Source: Larix kaempferi
Lineage: Eukaryota > Streptophyta > Pinopsida > Pinales > Pinaceae
DNA: 64,000 nt
Assembly: GCA_027924585.1 (NCBI GenBank)
Contig: BSBM01002106.1
Coordinates: forward strand, 1-64,000
Reading direction: 5' to 3'
The notes under the pieces were generated by a model. The model saw only the letters and a program-made list of their open reading frames with translations, was not told the DNA's origin and made no database searches. Within the stretch, counting starts at the first letter, position 1. The number at the start of each line of letters is the position of its first letter. The position numbers and the translations under genes are program-made. Positions 15,344-35,849 of this stretch are shown piece after piece.

Positions 15344-15642
15344 TCTAATCATTAGACAATGTTATTTTATGGAATTCAAAATCTGTTTCCCACATTTTTC
15401 CACCTTCATTTCTCTTCGGTCTAGTGAGTGAAAAGACTTTATAATGCATGTAGGGTCTATTATCTAGAAGATAACTATTAATTAGCAAAATTTGGTGCTG
15501 AAACATCTTTTTCCTGTTCTATAAATAGGACCACAGCCCGGATAACATTATACATATATTCATAGTTCCAAGTTTCCCTAGGATTTTAACTATTAATACG
15601 GTTTAATCACTTACGCATTATGATCGATAAGGAGAATTTACA

Positions 15643-15777
15643 ATGCAAGATCTAAAGACCTATCTTTCCACAGCGCCTGTGTTAGCTATTTCATGGTTGA
15701 TTTTTGTAGCCGGTCTATTGATAGAAATCAATCGTTTTTTTCCAGATGCTCTGACTTTGACTTTTCCCTCTTTTTAA
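15643..15777 (+). CDS. psaJ: Photosystem I reaction centre subunit IX
   Basis: A 44-residue single-helix PSI subunit near PsaF. It begins [19 protein letters not shown] and ends LTLTFPSF. An AAGGAGAAT ribosome-binding motif lies just upstream. It leads the psaJ-rpl33-rps18 transcription unit. Confidence 0.95.
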   Translation: MQDLKTYLSTAPVLAISWLIFVAGLLIEINRFFPDALTLTFPSF

Positions 15778-16099
15778 TTTTTGTCCTCCCCTTAAAGCCA
15801 AGGTCAAAAAGATTGTGCTGGATTTCTTTCTCCTACCTCTTGGATAAATTAGTTGATTCAACCCAAAATAGATCTAAAATTGGGGATGGAATGGGGGGGG
15901 GGTAGAATCAAAGTAGAAATAGAAATCCAAAGATTCTTTCCACATTCAATTTTGTAAGTACAACTGAAAACTCCTGATCAAGGATTTTTTTACTTTCAAA
16001 TGTTTCATCGTGGGATCTCCGGCTATCAACTTCTATCCCTTTTTCCTCTTTATTTTTCAGATCGAAAAGCAAAGTAGACCCAATATCCAGAGTAAGTTT
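15778..16099. other. psaJ-rpl33 spacer with poly-G run
   Basis: A 322-bp spacer with no gene. It carries a run of ten G residues at about 15893-15902, unusual in AT-rich plastid spacer and prone to length error in sequencing. Confidence 0.6.
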
Positions 16100-16306
16100 A
16101 TGGCCAAGAGCGGAGATGTAAGAGTAACAATTACTTTGGAGTGCACTAGTTGTACCCAAGATAGTGTTTATAAAAGATTCCCGGGGATTTCTAGATATAC
16201 GACTCGTAAAAATCGACGCAATACACCTATTCGATTGGAATCAAATAAATTTTGTCCCTATTGTTACAAGCATACCATTCACGGAGAGATAAAAAAAAGA
16301 GATTAA
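16100..16306 (+). CDS. rpl33: Ribosomal protein L33
   Basis: A protein of the plastid 50S subunit. The 68-residue product starts [18 protein letters not shown]; the frame is open 30 codons further upstream, but only this start is conserved. Four zinc-ribbon cysteines are present (C15, C18, C52, C55). Length is normal and the frame intact. Confidence 0.94.
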   Translation: MAKSGDVRVTITLECTSCTQDSVYKRFPGISRYTTRKNRRNTPIRLESNKFCPYCYKHTIHGEIKKRD

Positions 16307-16440
16307 ACGTACTACTCCTACCCAGGGATAGGAATAGATCACAGATATAAAAAGAAATGGTATTTAAACAAGATCTTTAATGGAACGAGATTTTGAAAGA
16401 TTTGGAATAAATAGTATTAAAAAGGTTCATGAAACAAACT

Positions 16441-16689
16441 ATGGATAAACCCAAGCGATCTTTTCGTAGACATTTGACACCAATTCGTAGACATTTGTCA
16501 CCAATTGGGTCGGGAGATCGGATCGATTATAAAAATATGAGCCTAATTAGTCGATTTATTAGCGAGCAAGGAAAAATATTATCCGGTCGAGTGAATAGAT
16601 TAACCTCAAAACAACAACGTCTAATGACTAACGCTATTAAACGAGCTCGTATTCTATCTTTGTTACCTTTTCTTTATAATGAAAACTAA
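16441..16689 (+). CDS. rps18: Ribosomal protein S18
   Basis: A plastid 30S protein that binds with S6 near the platform. I start it at [11 protein letters not shown] (82 residues); an ATG four codons upstream at 16429 is also possible. The core [27 protein letters not shown] is conserved. A heptapeptide is tandemly duplicated near the N terminus (RRHLTPI then RRHLSPI), encoded by a 21-bp repeat at 16465-16506. Expansions of this region are known in conifer rps18. Confidence 0.94.
16465..16506 (+). repeat. 21-bp in-frame tandem repeat inside rps18
   Basis: CGTAGACATTTGACACCAATT at 16465-16485 is followed by a copy with one base change at 16486-16506. It adds one heptapeptide to the S18 N-terminal region without breaking the frame. 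Confidence 0.9.
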
Positions 16690-16944
16690 TTTCATAGAAA
16701 TAAACCTACTCCTTAATAAAATCGGAGTTGGATATCTGTTTGATAAAGATACAGATCTTGAGTCTATTGTCGAAAAAGTCGATAGGATTTCATTCTTGGA
16801 AAAGAATTGGATTGAATTCTTTTCGTTTCGTTCATTTCCAATAAAATATTGAAAAATTTGAAAATGTTTCGACCTTCCCGGAGGGAATTCTCCGGGAGAA
16901 GCTGTTCTATCCATTCCATCTTTACCTATTTCTTTCATCTATAC

Positions 16945-17304
16945 CTAACCTATTTCATCACACGATAAGTTCTTCAAGATGGTGGAAAAGCAATTACTAT
17001 CTAATACAGCTATTTGTGCAAGTGTTTTACGATTTGGAAGCAACTGCCTCTTGTACAAATATTGGATTAATCTGTTATAAGAGACTCCATTGGCACGGGC
17101 TGCTGCATTGATCCGAGTAATCCACAAACGACGAAGATCTCTCTTGCGTTTACCTCTATCTCGGTGGGCGGAAACTAAGGCTCTAGCTTTCCGTTGGTTA
17201 GCAGTTCGAAAAAGTTTCGAATGGGCCCCTCGAGAGCCTGATACAAATGCAAGAATCTTTTTCCGACGTTTTCGAGCTATATATCCACGTTTCACTCTGG
17301 TCAT
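16945..17304 (-). CDS. rpl20: Ribosomal protein L20
   Basis: An early-assembling 50S protein. The 119-residue product starts [18 protein letters not shown] and includes [22 protein letters not shown], a conserved rRNA-binding block. The frame is intact. It is convergent with rps18 and in the rpl20-rps12 order typical of plastids. Confidence 0.95.
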   Translation of the reverse strand: MTRVKRGYIARKRRKKILAFVSGSRGAHSKLFRTANQRKARALVSAHRDRGKRKRDLRRLWITRINAAARANGVSYNRLIQYLYKRQLLPNRKTLAQIAVLDSNCFSTILKNLSCDEIG

Positions 17305-18018
17305 TGCAGTTTACTCTCATGAATCGCTAATCTTTTTCTCGGTTAGTCATTTGTTTGGTCCATTGAGAATAACACTGATTCTTCTTATTTAGAAAAGAAA
17401 AGTTCCAATGGCTTTTGCTACTGCAACCTTCCCAACCATAATTCCCTTTGGATAGGCATCTTCCAGGTAGGCAAGGGCTGGGACCTTGTACTGAGAATGA
17501 CGAAAAAATCAATCATGGGTTTCATCGTTTCTATGGTTCTTTCTCCAACGGTAAGGTCCTCTCTATACGCCGGAGCCTCTTATTCATTTCCGAAATATGA
17601 GATGAGTATGTTATCGGTAACTTGTACAGTTTACCATCTCCAGCTCTACCCTTGAATCATCAAGTAATAAATACTCTCATTACAAGATCTATTCATACAG
17701 TAACGACGTGTAATTCTGGGGTTGGCCAGGTAGCTGACCCTGTTGTTCCGTTCTCGCAGCAATATGAGCATAAACTTTATGCTTCTTCAATTTGCATGAT
17801 TTCCCCGCTCAATGGATTGATGACCATTCGCTACCAATGAGGAATTGCTTTTCATCCCACATCAAGGTGATTGGATTTGCACCAATGGAAACCATAAATT
17901 TCATCCCCGGTAAGGTTAGATGATGGATCTGTACTTGGTTACAGCGGGAAACTTCTTCTTTTATTCCGTTATAATAATTTCCCAGTCTGTTTCAGCTTCT
18001 GATCCAAACGAGTCGCAC
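17305..18018. other. rpl20-rps12 spacer including the 5' half of the rps12 trans-intron
   Basis: About 714 bp. The portion next to 18018 (reading on the minus strand, opening GTGCGACTCG) is the 5' half of the rps12 group II intron that is trans-spliced to the distant 3' exons. The exact end of the intron half cannot be set from sequence. No other gene is recognised. Confidence 0.65.
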
Positions 18019-18132
18019 ATACACCCTAGCACATACTCCTCTACGCTGAGGACATCCTCGAAGAGCAGGAGATTTTTTTCTATTCTCTATTGGCTGTCTT
18101 GCATTTCTAATAAGTTGTTGAATAGTGGGCAT
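18019..18132 (-). CDS. rps12: Ribosomal protein S12, 5' exon (trans-spliced)
   Basis: Exon 1 encodes the first 38 residues of S12 ([17 protein letters not shown]... [18 protein letters not shown]), then the group II intron begins with GTGCGACTCG. The 3' exons lie elsewhere in the genome near rps7 and are not in this window, so maturation needs trans-splicing. S12 sits at the decoding centre. Exon length (114 nt) equals that in other seed plants. Confidence 0.94.
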
Positions 18133-18311
18133 TCTGGCTGGATTGTATGCGGAATCGACTGGTTCGGATCGATCCTAACCATATCAGGTGATTATTAAAT
18201 CAATCACTTTCCCTTTCCTTTTTTTTTTTTTTGAAAGGGAACAAAGAGATCAAATTACAGTTTACAGGTCATTTGAAAAATCAATTAAAAAGAAGATCTT
18301 CCGCTACGAGA

Positions 18312-18902
18312 TCAACCTTCCGCTACGGCATCAACAATGCCATAAGCTTGGGCTTCTGTTGCTGACATAAAAACATCTCTGTTCAGGTCCCGTTGAATGA
18401 CCTCTCCGGGGGTGCCCGTTCTTTCTATATAACATTTTGTTATGTAATCGCGAAGCATCGTTACGTGTTTCGATTCGTTATGAAAATCTGCGGCCGGTCC
18501 GTCATAATAGGTACTAGCAGGTTGGTGGATCATAACCCTAGCGTGAGGTAATGCTATACGTTTAGTAATTTCTCCCCCGATTAGGATGAAAGATCCCATT
18601 GAAGCAGCTACCCCCATGCATATTGTATGTACATCTGGTACTATTATTTGCATAACATCGAAAATACCTACTCCCGGTATTACTGATCCACCGGGACAGT
18701 TGAGAAATGAGAACATATCTTTATTTGCATCTTCTGCACTCAAATATACCATGAGACCCATGAGTTGATTTGCAATCTCGTGATTTATATCCTGAGCCAA
18801 AAAAAGTAATCTCTCTCGATAAAGTCGGTTGTATAAGTCGACCCAATTTGCATCTTCATCTCCAGGGGCTCGGAAAGGAACTTTTGGGACACCAACGGGC
18901 AT
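18312..18902 (-). CDS. clpP: ATP-dependent Clp protease proteolytic subunit, intron-free
   Basis: A serine protease core subunit of the stromal Clp complex. The conserved start is [17 protein letters not shown] (196 residues); the frame extends nine codons upstream. Catalytic residues are S101 (GVAASMGSF), H126 (RVMIHQPAS) and D176 (NRDVFMSA). There are no introns, whereas most angiosperms have two; loss is known in Pinaceae and other conifers. The C terminus ends DAVAEG, and a partial copy of its last codons recurs just downstream at about 18297-18311. Confidence 0.95.
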   Translation of the reverse strand: MPVGVPKVPFRAPGDEDANWVDLYNRLYRERLLFLAQDINHEIANQLMGLMVYLSAEDANKDMFSFLNCPGGSVIPGVGIFDVMQIIVPDVHTICMGVAASMGSFILIGGEITKRIALPHARVMIHQPASTYYDGPAADFHNESKHVTMLRDYITKCYIERTGTPGEVIQRDLNRDVFMSATEAQAYGIVDAVAEG

Positions 18903-18997
18903 TTGTTTTAATGGAAAGAAGTGAAGCACTATACTCTAATATGGGAACGTAAAGTATATCAGTGTCATACATGAACTCTTCCATCTCGGATGGATAG

Positions 18998-19167
18998 TAT
19001 TCATAGGGGAGGTTTTTAACCTATCTGGAAATAGAGCTTTAGATTGATCAAAGATCCTTCAATTATTCGAGTTGATAATGTAACAAATCACACTTTTACC
19101 ACTAAGCTATACCCGCCACGATCCAATTGTAACATACGAATCGATCTTTTGTCCAACCAATAGGAAG
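18998..19167. repeat. Dispersed direct repeat, copy A (trnG-derived)
   Basis: About 170 bp that align, in the same orientation, with 39887-40069, apart from a 13-bp indel and scattered substitutions. The copy at 39.9 kb is the genuine trnG-UCC 5' exon with intron start; this one lacks the 3' exon. The pair flank a block of about 21 kb. Confidence 0.9.
19094..19116 (-). pseudogene. Truncated trnG-UCC 5' exon
   Basis: Reverse complement begins GCGGGTATAGCTTAGTGG and runs into GTGTGATTTG, that is, the 23-nt 5' exon of trnG-UCC with one substitution plus the first intron bases. No 3' exon follows, so it cannot form a tRNA in cis. It is a duplicated remnant. Confidence 0.88.
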
Positions 19168-19451
19168 TACTTTTTTCTATGTTTTTTTTTGTTTATTTTC
19201 TCAGTCAGGTTCCTATAACCCACAGTCACTGCAACCCGTATGAATACATACGATATATAGAGACAGCACAATATCTGACAGCTATAGTCTTGCAGCCTTT
19301 CACCCAACGCATACCAATGCTTAGAAAATTTTTTTGTCCTTTCATTTTATTATTATTTCTTTATACATTAAATAATAATGAAATACAAAATTTTTTATTT
19401 CAAAAAGGAAGGAAACCAATAAGAATATTTTTCATAATTCTGGCCATACTA

Positions 19452-19481
19452 TTGACAACTTCCAGGGAACTTTCATATCAT
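19452..19481 (+). promoter_or_regulatory. Candidate trnE promoter
   Basis: TTGACA (19452-19457) and TATCAT (19476-19481) are 18 nt apart and end 12 nt before trnE-UUC. Spacing and position fit a PEP promoter for the trnE-trnY-trnD transcript. Based on motif only. Confidence 0.45.
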
Positions 19482-19492
19482 AATGATTGGTA

Positions 19493-19565
19493 GCCCCTAT
19501 CGTCTAGTGGACCAGGACATCTCTCTTTCAAGGAGGCAACGGGGATTCGACTTCCCCTAGGGGTA
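19493..19565 (+). tRNA. trnE-UUC: tRNA-Glu(UUC)
   Basis: A 73-nt cloverleaf starting GCCCCTATCGTCTAGTGG, with UUC in the loop (CTCTTTCAAGG). Besides translation, plastid tRNA-Glu donates glutamate for tetrapyrrole synthesis. It is first of the trnE-trnY-trnD cluster. Confidence 0.95.
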
Positions 19566-19632
19566 CCATGAAATAGGATATCCATTCGTTTGGTATCTTG
19601 ACCTAAAGACTTTCAATTACTTTCTTGTTCCT

Positions 19633-19716
19633 GGGTCGATGCCCGAGTGGTTAATGGGGACGGACTGTAAATCCGTTGGCAATATGCCTACGCTGGTTCA
19701 AATCCAGCTCGGCCCA
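19633..19716 (+). tRNA. trnY-GUA: tRNA-Tyr(GUA)
   Basis: An 84-nt class II tRNA with a long variable arm. It starts GGGTCGATGCCCGAGTGG, the anticodon context is GGACTGTAAATCC, and it ends CTCGGCCCA. Confidence 0.95.
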
Positions 19717-19979
19717 ACCAATATCATCAATACCAATCTATCGGTATGGTTATATTCATGCCAATCATGGATGAAAAGATAATTGGTTATTGAACCCCGA
19801 TATCTATATCTATTCATATCATATAGATATGTGTCCAATTCCATATGAATTGATACTTTAAAAGATGAAAGAGAAGGATAAGATATTTCATCGACCTAGC
19901 GCTCACGTAATCTATACGATCTATCTAGCACCTACCATAGAATAAATATGATCCAATAGTAGGTGAACTGTACTGTATT

Positions 19980-20053
19980 GGGATTGTAGTTCAATTGGTT
20001 AGAGTACCGCCCTGTCAAGACGGAAGTTGCGGGTTCGAGCCCCGTCAGTCCCG
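19980..20053 (+). tRNA. trnD-GUC: tRNA-Asp(GUC)
   Basis: A 74-nt cloverleaf starting GGGATTGTAGTTCAATTGG, anticodon context CCCTGTCAAGA, T-arm GCGGGTTCGAGCCCCGT, discriminator G. Confidence 0.95.
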
Positions 20054-20954
20054 ATCCAATAAGTTATTCCATTCAGCTCTGAATCCCCGTAGAAGAGTGA
20101 AAAAGAGAATAGGGTTGAATAAATATACTAGAGATTTAGTATCTCTATCCATTAGATACATTAACCAGATCGATAATTCAGTTTGAAAAAAGACCCTTCT
20201 TTCGGGGATAAAATCTAATCATCATTGTGAATCTGCAATAAATATTCTTCCCTCCCCGAAGAATCAAATTTTTCTTATAAAAAAACGTGGGAAGATAAAT
20301 AGATTTTAGGGTTACACAGAGGTAGTCCTCCTAAGTCGGAATCCCACGGAGATCCCTATAGATAATTCCCAATGATTGAAAGTAGATCTTCCTTCTGTTC
20401 TTCTCCATGAATATTGATTTCATTCTAATACTTATTTTTCATGATCGATAGCCAGTGGATTTCTAGACACTCTATTGTATTTCCAAGAATGATCATGTCA
20501 GGATCTGGACAGACTAGTCCTTCTCTCTCATTCCAGGGTCATGAGTGGGCTTCTGGATAAATTTGATATGGGATACTTCTATATCATCACCGGACCAGAT
20601 AGGTTAAAGATTCCATCTAAACCTTGGAAATCCAAGCGAAATACCTCTCATGTCTGACGAACGTCTTCTGGAGTAGCAGAAGGTTCTTATTCGTACGAAT
20701 CCTATTCTTTCAAAATGATACAGACATGTGTTGATCGGAATGTTTTCTGATACACGTTTCCTACGAGTCTTATCAAAAGTGATCATATTATGTTATACTA
20801 TTTCCATCGAAGAATTCATTCAATCCGTTAGTTAGATTCCGTTACTCGAACCGATTTTCTCAATTACATTTATTTCATGGATCTTGAAAGATTCATCTCT
20901 ATGGGATCAAATCTCGAGCGAGCTATTTTTGAACGAAGTAAAGATCAGGAGATC
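20054..20954. other. trnD-psbM spacer
   Basis: A 900-bp spacer. Nothing with recognisable coding similarity. A frame that opens 26 codons before psbM is only an upstream extension of that gene. Confidence 0.55.
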
Positions 20955-21068
20955 ATGGAAGTAAATAACCTTGGATTTATTGCTGTTGCACTGTTCCTTG
21001 CAGTTCCTACTGCTTTTTTACTTATCCTTTATGTTAAAACGGCCAGTGGAAGCAGTGAAAGCACTTGA
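20955..21068 (+). CDS. psbM: Photosystem II protein M
   Basis: A 37-residue single-helix PSII subunit at the dimer interface. It begins [18 protein letters not shown] and ends TASGSSEST. The frame is open 26 codons further upstream, but conservation begins at this ATG. Confidence 0.94.
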   Translation: MEVNNLGFIAVALFLAVPTAFLLILYVKTASGSSEST

Positions 21069-21914
21069 TTTTTATGAAAATGGAGTGATTACTGATAACT
21101 AGATAGATTCAAATGATCCAGATCATTAGTATAAAATAGGTTATGGGATCTATTATATTACAACAATACAGGGTAGGGGCTGCTTTTTCATTTCTTTTGA
21201 GAAGAAAAAGAAGTAGTACGAAGGAAAAGTATCTAACCTTTTCTTTTGTACTACTTCTTCTACACCCATATATAGATAAATATATCTTAATAGTACTTGT
21301 CCATATATGGTAAATGTAGGATGAAGGACCTCGTACCATAAAAGAGCGGAGCTGATCACCTTCTTCATGCCCCTGGAAAATAGATCCAATGTAGACAGAC
21401 TTTATTCTGAACGTACTTGCGGATTGTTTAAGATCAAAGTTTAACATTTTTTTCCGGTACGAACATCGTTTTCTAGTACATATTAGATATGGAACTTGAA
21501 ATGGTATAAGAAAAAGCAAAGGGATCTATTACTTAGACTTATGTCCCATATTTTTATGAGAACGGAATTCATATCGGATCCGATCAATTCGGAACCATCC
21601 GGTAAAACATGAGGGACTATTTCTATTTCTACTAAGAGAGAGATCGTTCTTCAGTGGAAGAAACAATATTATCAACTCATTCTAGAAAAGAACTAATTTA
21701 TTAAAACCTGTTAGAGAGAATCAGATTTGTCATAGGAAAATGATAATGATAAGGGATTATGCACATCCCTTACGGGGATAAAGAGGAAATAATTCCATGG
21801 AAAGAGTCTTTCAATTTGGAATGAAGACTAAATATTACTGGATCCTTATGGAACAGAAGAGATTCTCATGCATGATCTGGAAGGAACGCAATAATTGATT
21901 CTTAAGCATTACCA
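21069..21914. other. psbM-petN convergent spacer
   Basis: About 850 bp between the convergent psbM and petN genes. It carries a 22-bp hairpin (21208-21259) that probably marks the psbM mRNA 3' end. No other gene recognised. Confidence 0.6.
21208..21259 (+). terminator. Stem-loop downstream of psbM
   Basis: Arms 21208-21229 and 21238-21259 pair over 22 bp with about two mismatches around an 8-nt loop, 140 nt after the psbM stop. Likely a 3'-processing hairpin. Confidence 0.6.
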
Positions 21915-21994
21915 TTATAGTCCACTTCTCCACGAGTGAAGGGAAAGGTAAAAACTACCATTAAAGCAGCCCAAGTTATATCGACTATATCCAT
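21915..21994 (-). CDS. petN: Cytochrome b6f subunit 8, frame disrupted
   Basis: PetN is a 29-residue single-helix b6f subunit essential for the complex. The first part, MDIVDITWAALMVVFTF, matches well. After that the sequence is short: about 10 nt are missing relative to the usual 90-nt gene, in two places near 21928-21948, so the frame no longer reaches the normal stop, whose expected AGTGGACTATAA is visible at 21915-21926. As written the frame would run on to a tail RGEVDYNGNA. The net loss is either a sequence error or a real defect. The former is likelier because petN is essential for photosynthesis. Confidence 0.8.
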
Positions 21995-22311
21995 ATAGGT
22001 CATGTTCTCTAAAAAAGAATGATTTCATCATCGAGATGATAAGGGAACTATAACGATAGTGCAAAGTTTAAGTTGAAATGGTGTCTACCTATTCTGAACG
22101 TTACGGACGTTTGAGCTGATATGAGAGATAAAGAAATCCATTTGTTCATTGACCAACGAGTTGCTATTACTAACTCGAGGGTTGTACATTCACGACGGAG
22201 TCGGGATAAAATGCACGTAACTCACTATCTATATTGGTAATATGTACCAATATTGTCTCTAGAGGTTCTGTAATGAAATACAGACTTTTCCTTCATTTAC
22301 TTACCTCAACA

Positions 22312-22382
22312 AGGCGACACCCGGATTCGAACTGGGGATGGAGGATTTGCAGTCCTCTGCCTTACCGCTTGGCTATGTCGCC
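22312..22382 (-). tRNA. trnC-GCA: tRNA-Cys(GCA)
   Basis: A 71-nt cloverleaf starting GGCGACATAGCCAAGCGG, anticodon context GGACTGCAAATCC, ending GTGTCGCCT. It is adjacent to petN and rpoB, as in most land-plant plastids, and shares the petN strand. Confidence 0.95.
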
Positions 22383-22791
22383 GAGATATGGGAATGCCAT
22401 GGACAGATTGAATCATTCGTCCGTCCTTTAAGTATAGTATGAGATGTATGCTAAGTCAACCATAAAGTAAATGGATCTAATTTGTTTCTCCGTCTTTCAA
22501 TCTTACTATTTTCCATTAGGAAATTTTCTAAGTGAGATTAACATTTAAGAATGGTTGATTCATTCGTTCATAGCTCCATTTCACGTGGTTGGATGAAAGT
22601 ATCAAGTACCTCTTTTCTTATCTTTTTTTTTTTTTTTCTAATTGGAAGTATATCTGGATACGGGTAGAATCTCACGGATATAGGTGAACACTGAATATAC
22701 ATCAAATCTTTTTGTCGGATTTGATCCATATAGATCAATCGGGAATAATTGAATAGACTTTTTCACGGATGGAAACTTCCAATGCGATTAG
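22383..22791. other. trnC-rpoB spacer
   Basis: About 410 bp, with a poly-T tract near 22625-22638. It should hold the NEP promoter of the rpoB operon; YRTA-type motifs are too short to place with confidence. Confidence 0.5.
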
Positions 22792-26025
<3,234 letters not shown>

Positions 26026-26047
26026 TCAGAATGAATCGAGATCTTTT

Positions 26048-28815
<2,768 letters not shown>

Positions 28816-28927
28816 TTGATCTTATGATCTTTTCATTAGTGCAGATATAGAGATCGAGGAAGCCTTCGAATAACCGGCTTGAACCCATTGCTTAATCCTG
28901 CTCATGAAAATATGGAGATTTTTCCTT

Positions 28928-32565
<3,638 letters not shown>

Positions 32566-32600
32566 AACAGCCATTAAAATAGTCTTGATAAATAGTCTTG

Positions 32601-32646
32601 CTTGATAAAGAGATTTCTTATTACTTGATAAAGAGATTTCTTATTA
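32601..32646. repeat. 23-bp tandem duplication between rpoC2 and rps2
   Basis: CTTGATAAAGAGATTTCTTATTA occurs twice in a row (32601-32623 and 32624-32646), just downstream of rpoC2. It is non-coding. Confidence 0.88.
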
Positions 32647-32825
32647 TGTTCATGAATATTCATTCTATAATATAATAGGAATAATATAAAATATTCTATG
32701 AATGAGAACGTTTATACCACGTACTATACAGACAGGCAATCTTTGAGATGTAATCGATTCCGTTGGAATAATTAGATATTACGGTCCATGTTATTTCGTT
32801 ATTTTGGGGAGGAAAGCGAACGAGA

Positions 32826-33531
32826 ATGAGCAAAAGATATTGGAACATTTATTTGGAAGAGATGATGGAAGCAAGAGTTCATTTAGGACATAAAACTAGG
32901 AAATGGAATCCTAAGATGGCACCTTACATTTTTACAGAGCGTAGAGATACTCATATTATAAATCTGGCTAAAACTGCTCGTTCTTTATCAGAAGCTTGTG
33001 ATCTGGCGTTTGATATAGCAGGTAGGGGAAAACAATTCCTGATAGTCGGTACGAAATATCAAGCAGCTGATTTAGTAGCATCAGCTGCTACAGAAGCTCG
33101 ATGTCATTATGTAAATAGAAAATGGCTTGGTGGTATGTTAACTAATTGGTCTACTACAGAGACGAGACCTCAGAAGTTCAAGGATTTAAAAAAAGAACAA
33201 GATACGGGACGATTCAATCGACCTCCAAAGAAAGAAGCAGCAATGCTCAAGAGACAATTGGACCAATTGCAGAAATATCTAGGTGGGATTAGATACATGA
33301 CGAGCTTACCCCGATATTGCGATAATTACCAATCAACAAGAAGAATCCATTGCTCTTGGGGAATGTAGAACTTTGGGTATTCCGACAATTTGCTTAGTGA
33401 TACAGATTGTGATCCAGATCTCGTAGATATCCCAATTCCAGCCAATGATGATGGTATAGCTTCAATCCAATTGATCCTGAACAGATCAACGTCAGCAATT
33501 TGCCGAAGGAAGGTCATTAAGGTCATTATAG
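32826..33531 (+). CDS. rps2: Ribosomal protein S2, 3' part frame-shifted
   Basis: A plastid 30S protein. The start [22 protein letters not shown] is well conserved and the frame holds for about 165 residues, through [16 protein letters not shown], to near 33300-33315. From there the family sequence ([17 protein letters not shown], then [15 protein letters not shown]) continues in other frames as far as a TAG at 33529. A small duplication (AAGGTCATT twice) sits at the very end. Total length is about normal (235 codons). Breaks are probably sequence error. Confidence 0.88.
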
Positions 33532-33828
33532 CTATATGAAAGGCTAATAGATAGTGAATTAGTAATAATAATAAAATAGAAAAAAGGGGGAGGACCTGAA
33601 GATTTACTGAGTTGGCTGCTATTCCATCCAAGATATCGTAAGAGCAAATTTCATTTATTGGTTTGGTTTGCTGATCCAAATTGAAAAATATTCTTAATGG
33701 AATAACCATTTTATTATCTCGTGACATCAAAAATTCTGATGAGAGTGAAATAATGGAGGAATCCCTCATTCGACAAAAATCATTTCTTTTCTTCTTTAAG
33801 TTAATCTTTACAAGGGGGTAATATGGAT

Positions 33829-34575
33829 ATGGATATCGTACAATCTCCTATTAGCACACTGAATCATATCTACGAGATATCCGGTGTGGAGGTGGGTCAA
33901 CATTTTTATTGGCAAATAGGGGGGTTTCAAGTTCATGCACAGGTACTTATAACTTCTTGGGTTGTAATTGCTGTCTTATCAGGTTCAGCTACCATAGGCC
34001 TGTTCGAGATCCACAAACCATTCCTACCGGTGGACAAAATTTTGTCGAATATATTCTCGAATTTCTTCGGGACTTGGCCAGAACTCAGATTGGAGAGGAA
34101 GAATATGGTCCCTGGGTTTCTTTTATTGGAACTATGTTTCTATTTATCTTTGTTTCTAACTGGTCAGGTGCTCTTCTTCCTTGGGGAATTATAAAATTAC
34201 CTCATGGGGAGTTAGCCGCACTACAAATGATATTAATACTACGGTTGCTCTAGCTTCGCTTACGTCAGTAGCATATTTCTATGCAGGTCTTGCAAAGAAG
34301 GGGTTAGGTTATTTTGGTAAATATATTCAGCCAACCCCAATACTTTACCAATTAACATCTTAGAGGATTTTACAAAACCTTTATCACTTAGTTTTCGACT
34401 TTCTGGAAATATATTAGCCGACGAATTGGTAGTTGCTGTTCCTGTTTCTCTGGTACCTTTAGTAGTTCCTATACCTGTAATGTTCCTGGGATTATTTACT
34501 AGCGGTATTCAAGCTCTGATCTTTGCAACTCTAGCCGCAGCTTATATAGGTGAATCCATGGAGGGTCATCATTAA
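33829..34575 (+). CDS. atpI: ATP synthase CFo subunit a, frame-shifted but full length
   Basis: The membrane subunit a (IV) of chloroplast ATP synthase, which forms the proton half-channels against the c-ring. The start [19 protein letters not shown] is at 33829; the ATG two codons upstream is also in frame. After ...[11 protein letters not shown] the frame shifts near 33997 (two extra bases), again near 34219 (one base fewer) and near 34343 (one base fewer). The net change is zero, so the span is exactly the usual 248 codons plus stop, ending GESMEGHH. Such compensating indels favour sequence error. Confidence 0.88.
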
Positions 34576-35525
<950 letters not shown>

Positions 35526-35849
35526 TTCTGAAAACAAAGATCCCTACACCTCGTCATTACATTAGTATTTCTCCAATAATTTCCTTGTTCAGCTGCTCTT
35601 TTAGGGGATAGGCTGATCCGAATAATTAGCAAATGAATTATTGTCTTTCTTCCTATACCTATACTTCGGTCAGAAAGATTCATGACGCGTGCGGCAGGGA
35701 AGGGAGTGGATAGGAAAAGCAAATTTTTTTATCCTTATATAAGACCTGGGACTAAGTATCCCAAATATTATTATCCAGAACTAGATAGGATCAAATAAGA
35801 AAAGAACAAAATTCTGTAGAACATATCCTTATCTATAAGGGGAGAGCGT
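35526..35849. other. atpH-atpF spacer
   Basis: 324 bp between cotranscribed atpH and atpF. No additional gene or clear regulatory motif seen. Confidence 0.55.

Larger units (their letters stand above)
18903..19492. other. clpP-trnE rearrangement junction
   Basis: A junction not found in the ancestral order. It is a mosaic of pieces also present at 39.9-40.8 kb: a trnS-GCU 5'-flank match (18969-18987), a trnG-UCC exon 1 and intron piece (18998-19167) and a psb30-upstream match (about 19171-19230). The trnE promoter lies at its right end. There is no functional gene within it. Confidence 0.75.

Noticed and set aside
19094-19116. A second functional trnG
   Set aside because: Only the 5' exon and part of the intron are present; there is no 3' exon nearby.
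19179-19493. 104-codon open frame upstream of trnE
   Set aside because: It runs through the duplicated psb30 flank, a T-rich tract and the trnE promoter; the predicted protein is low-complexity hydrophobic and not conserved at the parent locus.
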